The notes under the pieces: generated by a model | What the model was told of the DNA's origin: nothing | What the model saw: the letters and a program-made list of their open reading frames with translations, nothing else | Databases searched by the model: none | Position numbers and translations under genes: made by a program | Part shown: one piece after another, positions 39,454 to 43,298 of the stretch | Layout: every line of letters begins with the position of its first letter | Numbering within the stretch: the stretch's first letter is position 1 | NCBI GenBank assembly: GCA_003576705.1 | Contig: QOZS01000049.1 | Coordinates: 1 to 43,298 of the forward strand | Direction of reading: 5' to 3' | Length of the DNA: 43,298 nt | From: Desertibaculum subflavum | Lineage (GTDB): Bacteria; Pseudomonadota; Alphaproteobacteria; Ferrovibrionales; Ferrovibrionaceae

Positions 39454-40742
39454 AGCAGCACGGCGCCCGCGAGGATGAGGAGGCCGATGCCGGCCAGGCC
39501 TTGCAGCAGGCTGGCAAGGGAGAACAGGCGGAGCGTCGCGGCGACGCCGAGGCGGGTGTGGCCGTCGACCAGCCAGAAATAGGGATCGTTGACATGCGAG
39601 GCGGTGATCGAGCCGGCGCCGATCGCCGCGACCGCGAGCGCACGGCCCCAATCCGCCTCCAGGCCGAGCGGCGCGAGGAGGGGTTCCATCATGCCGGCGG
39701 CGGTGAGCACCGCGACGATGGAGGAGCCCTGCAGCATCTTCATCGTCGCGGCGGCAAGGAAAGGCACCAGGAGCGTCAGGGCGCCGCCGAGCGGCAGGTC
39801 GAGCAGGCGCTCCGCCATCAGCTCCGGCATGCCGGTGTTCTGCAGCACCTTGGCGAAGGCGCCGGCGGCGCCGGTGATCAGCAGCAGCGACGCCGCGCGC
39901 TCGGCGGCCTCGCCGACCCAGCCCTTCTCGGACACGATCTCGGGGCGCCAGCGCCGGGCGAGGAGCAGCGTCGCCGCGACGCTGGCGGCGAGCAGGAAGG
40001 CGGGCCGGCCGATGCCGATCAGGAACTCGCGGGTATGGCCGCCGCCCAGTGGCTCACTCGGGATCTGGCCGATGCTCTGGACGAAGAGAAAGACGAGCGG
40101 AAGGAGCAGCGGGACGATCACGAGCCACGGGCCGACCGTCGCGTCCGAACGCGGCGGCGGGGGGACATCCACGGCGCGGCGGGCGAGCGCGCCGCCGAGC
40201 AAAGCGAGCAGGATGGCGAGCGGCGCGCCGAGCGCGAAGACCGGCACCAGCGGCGCCTGCAGGATCGCGGCGGCGGCGACCGGCCCCGGCGCCGGCAGGA
40301 TCAACGCATGGCCGGCGAGCAGGGCGAGCGCCAAGGTCGCCGCCTGGCGCGGCACCGGCGCGCCGGCCACCGCCCGCTGCATCGGCGCCAGCAGGGCGAA
40401 GGCGGCGCTGATGCTGGCGCAGAGTCCGGAGACGAGGCCGAGCGGCACCCAGATGCCGGCGCCCCGCGGCCAGCGGCGGGCGAAGGCGGCGGCCGCACCG
40501 GTGCGTTCGGCGAAGGTGGCGGCGATACTGGCGGCGACGATGACGAGGCCGAGCGCCTCGACCGTCTGGGTGAAGCCGATGGTGATCGACTGGCCGATGA
40601 AGGTGACGGCCATGTCGGCGCCGAGGCCATAAGCGACGGCGATCAGGATCAGCGCCAGAAAGGCGTGCAGGCCGACCCGCGCGGTGAGGAAGGCCAGGCC
40701 GGCGAGCGCGACGGCGAGCAGGACGGCTTGATAGATCGACAT
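39450..40742 (-). CDS. GntP-family gluconate/carboxylate permease
   Basis: This 430-residue, very hydrophobic protein with about 12 membrane segments matches the GntP family: LLAVALAGLAFLTARVGLHAFLALILIAVAYGLG, ASISAAFALLAPM, the inner repeat HALILPAPGPVAAAAIL, and the conserved GAGSITASHVNDPYFWLVDG near the C-terminus. Relatives import gluconate, glycerate, lactate-type or related hydroxy acids with protons. The actual substrate is unknown. ATG 40742 has a poor ribosome binding site. It is divergent from the GH5 gene with a gap of about 70 bases, and its stop overlaps that of CobW by 4 bases. Confidence 0.88.
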   Translation of the reverse strand: MSIYQAVLLAVALAGLAFLTARVGLHAFLALILIAVAYGLGADMAVTFIGQSITIGFTQTVEALGLVIVAASIAATFAERTGAAAAFARRWPRGAGIWVPLGLVSGLCASISAAFALLAPMQRAVAGAPVPRQAATLALALLAGHALILPAPGPVAAAAILQAPLVPVFALGAPLAILLALLGGALARRAVDVPPPPRSDATVGPWLVIVPLLLPLVFLFVQSIGQIPSEPLGGGHTREFLIGIGRPAFLLAASVAATLLLARRWRPEIVSEKGWVGEAAERAASLLLITGAAGAFAKVLQNTGMPELMAERLLDLPLGGALTLLVPFLAAATMKMLQGSSIVAVLTAAGMMEPLLAPLGLEADWGRALAVAAIGAGSITASHVNDPYFWLVDGHTRLGVAATLRLFSLASLLQGLAGIGLLILAGAVLL

Positions 40743-40813
40743 TCTGTTGCGGAAGGGCAGGCTGGCTGGCGCCAGCGGTATCGGCCGCACCCTTGGGCGT
40801 CAAGCGAAACGGC

Positions 40814-42112
40814 ATGCTAAGGTCGCTTCCGCATCATACCTCGCATCCTGCCGTGCGCTTCCCGCTCCGACTGCTGTCGCTCATTCTCGCGCTGCTGACC
40901 TTTCCGGCCGCGGCCGACGACGGCTTCATTCGCATCGACGGCCGGCGGTTCGTGGCGCCGGACGGCAGCACCTTCCTCATCAAGGGCATCAATTTCGGCA
41001 ACTGGCTGATGCCCGAAGGCTACATGTTCAAGTTCGAGAAGATGAAGTCGCCGCGCCAGATCGAGGCGGTGATGGAGCGACTGCTCGGCCCGGCGGAGGC
41101 GGCGGCGTTCTGGCGGCGCTTCCGCGACACCTATATCGCCGAGGCGGATATCCGGTTCATCAAGTCGGTCGGCTTCAACACCATCCGGATTCCGCTGCAC
41201 TGGAAGCATTTCGTCGTGCCCGGCACGCCGCCTCGCTTCGAGGGCGAGGGCTACGCGCTGCTCGACCGGGTGATCGGCTGGGCCGGCCGCGCGGGCCTCC
41301 GCGTCATCATGGACATGCACGCCGCGCCGGGCGGGCAGACCGGCATCAACCACGATGACGGGCCGGGCTATCCGCTGATGTTCTATGTGCCGGCGCATCG
41401 CGCCCTCACCATCGCCCTCTGGCGGCACTTGGCGGCGCGTTACCGAGACGAGCGGGCGGTGCTCGGCTACGACATCCTGAACGAGCCGATCTCGCCCTAT
41501 CACGACATGGCCTATCTCAACCCCCGGCTCGAGCCGTTCTACCTCGAGGCGACGGCGGCGATCCGCGGCGTGAACGCGAATCACGTCGTGTTCTGGGCCG
41601 GCGCGCAGTGGAGCACGAATTTCGAAGTGTTCGGCCGCCCGAGCCTCAGCCTCGCCGGCGCGCGCAACATCGCTTTCACCTATCACAAGTTCTGGTCGTC
41701 GACGGAGCGCGACGCTATCCAGTCCTATCTGAACTACGGCAATCGCTACGACGTGCCACTGCTGCTCGGCGAATCCGGCGAGCTGACCGACGAGTGGACC
41801 GAGGCGTTCCGGCGCCTGCACGAGCGGCACGGCGTCGGCTGGGCCTTCTGGACCTACAAGAATTTGGACTCAGGCTCGACCGTCGTCTCCATTCCGCGGC
41901 CGGCGGGATGGGAGGCTGTGACGGCGTTCGGCAACCGATTTCCGCGCGACTGGCCGAAGCAGGCTGACGACGCCGCGGCGCGTCAGGCGCTGGCCGGTTA
42001 TCTCGACAGCGTCGTCCTGGCGCGGGGCAAGGTGAACTGGAGCTATCTCGCTGCGCTCGGCCTGCGCGGCTCGCCGCTCCCGGACGACGGGGAAGCGATC
42101 TCGACGCGGTGA
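40814..42112 (+). CDS. GH5-family secreted glycoside hydrolase
   Basis: This protein of about 432 residues has a signal-like stretch (VRFPLRLLSLILALLTFPAAA) and a GH5-like TIM barrel. GINFGNWLMPEG begins the fold, and IRIPLHWKHF and VIMDMHAAPGGQTG follow. The acid/base Glu224 is in YDILNEPIS and the nucleophile Glu320 in LLLGESGE, both in expected places for a retaining beta-glycosidase. It resembles exo-1,3-beta-glucanase- or cellulase-like members; the polysaccharide is unknown. The start is uncertain: ATG 40814 and GTG 40853 both keep the signal, and GTG 40853 gives the more typical signal peptide. TTG 40793 is further upstream. It is probably monocistronic. Confidence 0.85.
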   Translation: MLRSLPHHTSHPAVRFPLRLLSLILALLTFPAAADDGFIRIDGRRFVAPDGSTFLIKGINFGNWLMPEGYMFKFEKMKSPRQIEAVMERLLGPAEAAAFWRRFRDTYIAEADIRFIKSVGFNTIRIPLHWKHFVVPGTPPRFEGEGYALLDRVIGWAGRAGLRVIMDMHAAPGGQTGINHDDGPGYPLMFYVPAHRALTIALWRHLAARYRDERAVLGYDILNEPISPYHDMAYLNPRLEPFYLEATAAIRGVNANHVVFWAGAQWSTNFEVFGRPSLSLAGARNIAFTYHKFWSSTERDAIQSYLNYGNRYDVPLLLGESGELTDEWTEAFRRLHERHGVGWAFWTYKNLDSGSTVVSIPRPAGWEAVTAFGNRFPRDWPKQADDAAARQALAGYLDSVVLARGKVNWSYLAALGLRGSPLPDDGEAISTR

Positions 42113-42138
42113 CCGCGGCGCCATCGTGCTGCGCGCGA

Positions 42139-42663
42139 TCAGTCCGGCGGGCAGGGGCTCCCGGCCCGTATCCAGGCGATCGCCGCCGCGACGAAGGCCT
42201 CGCGGGCGAGCGGCGGCGGCGCACGCCCGGTGCCGGCGTTCCAGGCCCAGGCGACCAGCGGGTCCTCGACCAGATGGCGGCCCAGCGCCTCGGCGTCGCG
42301 GCCGCCATTCTGTGCCGGATCGGTGATCTGACGGCAGATGGCGGCCGCGCTGCGCCCGCTGAACATCATCGGCCGTTCCGGCGAGGGCATTTTCCAGTTC
42401 GGCGCGCCGGGCATCACCGGCGTGGCGGCCTCGCGATGGCAGTTGGCGCAGGTCGTCGCGCCGCTGCCGGCCCCTTCTGGCCCACGCTGCGCCGGCGGCA
42501 GATGCGGCCGGCCGTCACGCCGCAACGGGCCGTCCCCGGCGGCGTGACAATTGGTGCAACGCGGATGCGCGAACACGTCGTAGTGCGGGCGGAACGTACC
42601 GTCGGCCGCCGCGCCGCCCGGGGCCAGCATCAGCATCGCCGCCAGGATGGCCGCCCGCGCGAT
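42139..42663 (-). CDS. two-heme c-type cytochrome, non-canonical start suspected
   Basis: Two heme-binding sites are visible, CTNCH and CANCH, roughly 47 residues apart. The rest is short, with FHPHYDVFAHPRCTNCHAAGDG-like order (here HYDVFAHPRC) and a C-terminal half LCRQITDPAQNGG / WAWNAGTGRAPPPLAREAF-type pattern of small periplasmic cytochromes associated with molybdenum hydroxylases. The first in-frame ATG (42636) leaves only about ten residues before the predicted cleavage site, too short for export. An ATC at 42663-42661, five bases after AGAGGAG, would give ARAAILAAMLMLAPGGAAA, a perfect signal peptide. I use it as the boundary. It lies 11 bases after the disrupted SDR gene on the same strand. 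Confidence 0.65.
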   Translation of the reverse strand: MARAAILAAMLMLAPGGAAADGTFRPHYDVFAHPRCTNCHAAGDGPLRRDGRPHLPPAQRGPEGAGSGATTCANCHREAATPVMPGAPNWKMPSPERPMMFSGRSAAAICRQITDPAQNGGRDAEALGRHLVEDPLVAWAWNAGTGRAPPPLAREAFVAAAIAWIRAGSPCPPD

Positions 42664-42674
42664 GGACGCTCCTC

Positions 42675-43183
42675 TCAGGGCCAGCCGCCGGTGAAGCCGA
42701 TCACCTGGCCGGTGACGAAATCGGATTTGCCCGAAACCAGGAAGGCGACCAGCTGGCCGATCTCCTCCGGCCGGCCAAGTCGCTGCAGCGGCACCATGTC
42801 CTTCAGGCGCTGCACGTATTTCGGATCGTCCTGCCATTGCGCCTTGGGATAATAGGTCTCGCTGTAGAGGAAGTTCGGCGCCACCGCGTTGACCTGGATG
42901 TTGAACGGGCCGAGCTCCTTCGCCAGCGCCACGGCGAGGCCGCTCGCCCCGGCGCGACCGGAGGCATAGACGGTGAAGCCGGGATAGGGGCGGAACGGCG
43001 AGGCGGAGGTAAGCAGCACCATGCGCCCGCCGCCTTGTGCCTTCATCACCTTAGCGGCCGCGCCAGCGAGCCGGAACGGCGCCACCATCAGGCTGTCCAG
43101 CGCCTTGCGATAGTCGTCCGGATCGGTCTCGTCGATCTTGCTGCGCCGCGCCGGGAAAGCATCGTTGCTGACCACGGCATCTA
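42675..43183 (-). pseudogene. halohydrin dehalogenase-like SDR, 5' end removed by an IS element
   Basis: The remaining C-terminal 168 or so residues read LDAVVSNDAFPARRSKIDETDPDDY onwards. The catalytic triad spacing is Ser-x12-Tyr-x3-Arg: Ser in LTSASPF, Tyr in TVYASGR and Arg four residues after the Tyr. Arg in place of the usual SDR Lys, with this spacing, marks halohydrin dehalogenases (HheC type), which form epoxides from vicinal haloalcohols. Further similarity lies in KELGPFNIQVNAVAPNFLYSE and LQRLGRPEEIGQLVAFL. The cofactor-binding N-terminus is missing: the frame runs straight into an IS5-family transposase end at CTAG (43181-43184). The C-terminus (TGQVIGFTGGWP) is complete. Confidence 0.75.
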
Positions 43184-43298
43184 GGTCGTGGACTCATAAT
43201 CTCTGGCCCAGAGGCGTGCTGCGGCGATGGTGATGGCGGCAAGGTAGTTTCGGGCGAGCTTGTCGAAGCGTGTGGCGATGCGCCTGAAGTGCTTGAGC
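43181..43298 (-). mobile_element. IS5-family insertion element, right end, transposase C-terminus
   Basis: The minus strand encodes the last 38 residues of an IS5-family transposase: LKHFRRIATRFDKLARNYL, then AAITIAAARLWARDYESTT and stop TAG (43183-43181). The KHFRRIATRFDKLARNYLAA block is a common C-terminus of the IS427-like group. The end GGTCGTGGACTCATAATC (about 43184/43185 onwards) probably holds the terminal inverted repeat. The stop overlaps the host sequence at CTAG, a target typical of this group. The 5' part and the other end lie beyond the window. Confidence 0.8.

Overview
The window is high-GC, densely packed DNA with no gene-free stretch longer than about 300 bases. It most resembles an alphaproteobacterium, probably near Rhodospirillales. 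The evidence is four perfect EcfG-type (general stress sigma factor) promoters of the form GGAAC-N16/17-CGTT, a KGG stress protein, several stacked ABC uptake systems, a PEP-CTERM protein and alphaproteobacterial palindromic intergenic repeats. No rRNA, tRNA, CRISPR array or prophage was recognised. The species is inference.

Layout. 1-3.2 kb: a Gly/Ala-rich secreted protein cut by the window edge, small membrane and stress-type genes around a divergent pair of EcfG promoters, and a DUF2892-like/YihY pair. 3.3-15.1 kb: an FAD amine oxidase divergent from an acyl-CoA ligase, a complete oligopeptide-type ABC importer (fused ATPases, binding protein, two permeases), and a convergent polar amino acid ABC importer interrupted by a palindromic repeat. 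15.2-19.5 kb: a 7TMR-DISM histidine kinase divergent from a LuxR-type response regulator, then a PEP-CTERM protein. 19.7-22.3 kb: a second stress block (KGG protein and YghA-type SDR, both with perfect EcfG promoters) and an unknown membrane protein. 22.5-26.2 kb: FKBP isomerase, alpha/beta hydrolase, amidase, trypsin-like protease. 26.2-28.7 kb: three related lipoproteins in which one gene equals the other two joined. 28.8-29.9 kb: DOPA dioxygenase-like protein and flavin reductase.

30.1-35.7 kb holds the most interesting locus. It comprises a 93-aa Tat-signal-bearing small protein followed by a strong hairpin, a PqqD-like protein, an HprK-related kinase, a nucleotidyltransferase, and an HlyD/FtsX/LolD-type ABC exporter, all on one strand. 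The middle genes match what I recall as the 'HPr-rel-A' gene set, whose chemistry is to my knowledge undescribed. The small secreted protein is the natural candidate substrate.

35.7-43.3 kb: PAS protein, luciferase-like oxidoreductase, an operon of HP0310-type polysaccharide deacetylase, small MCGLCGVF protein and CobW GTPase, a GntP permease, a GH5 glycosidase, a c-type cytochrome, and a halohydrin-dehalogenase-like gene cut by an IS5-family element that runs off the right edge.
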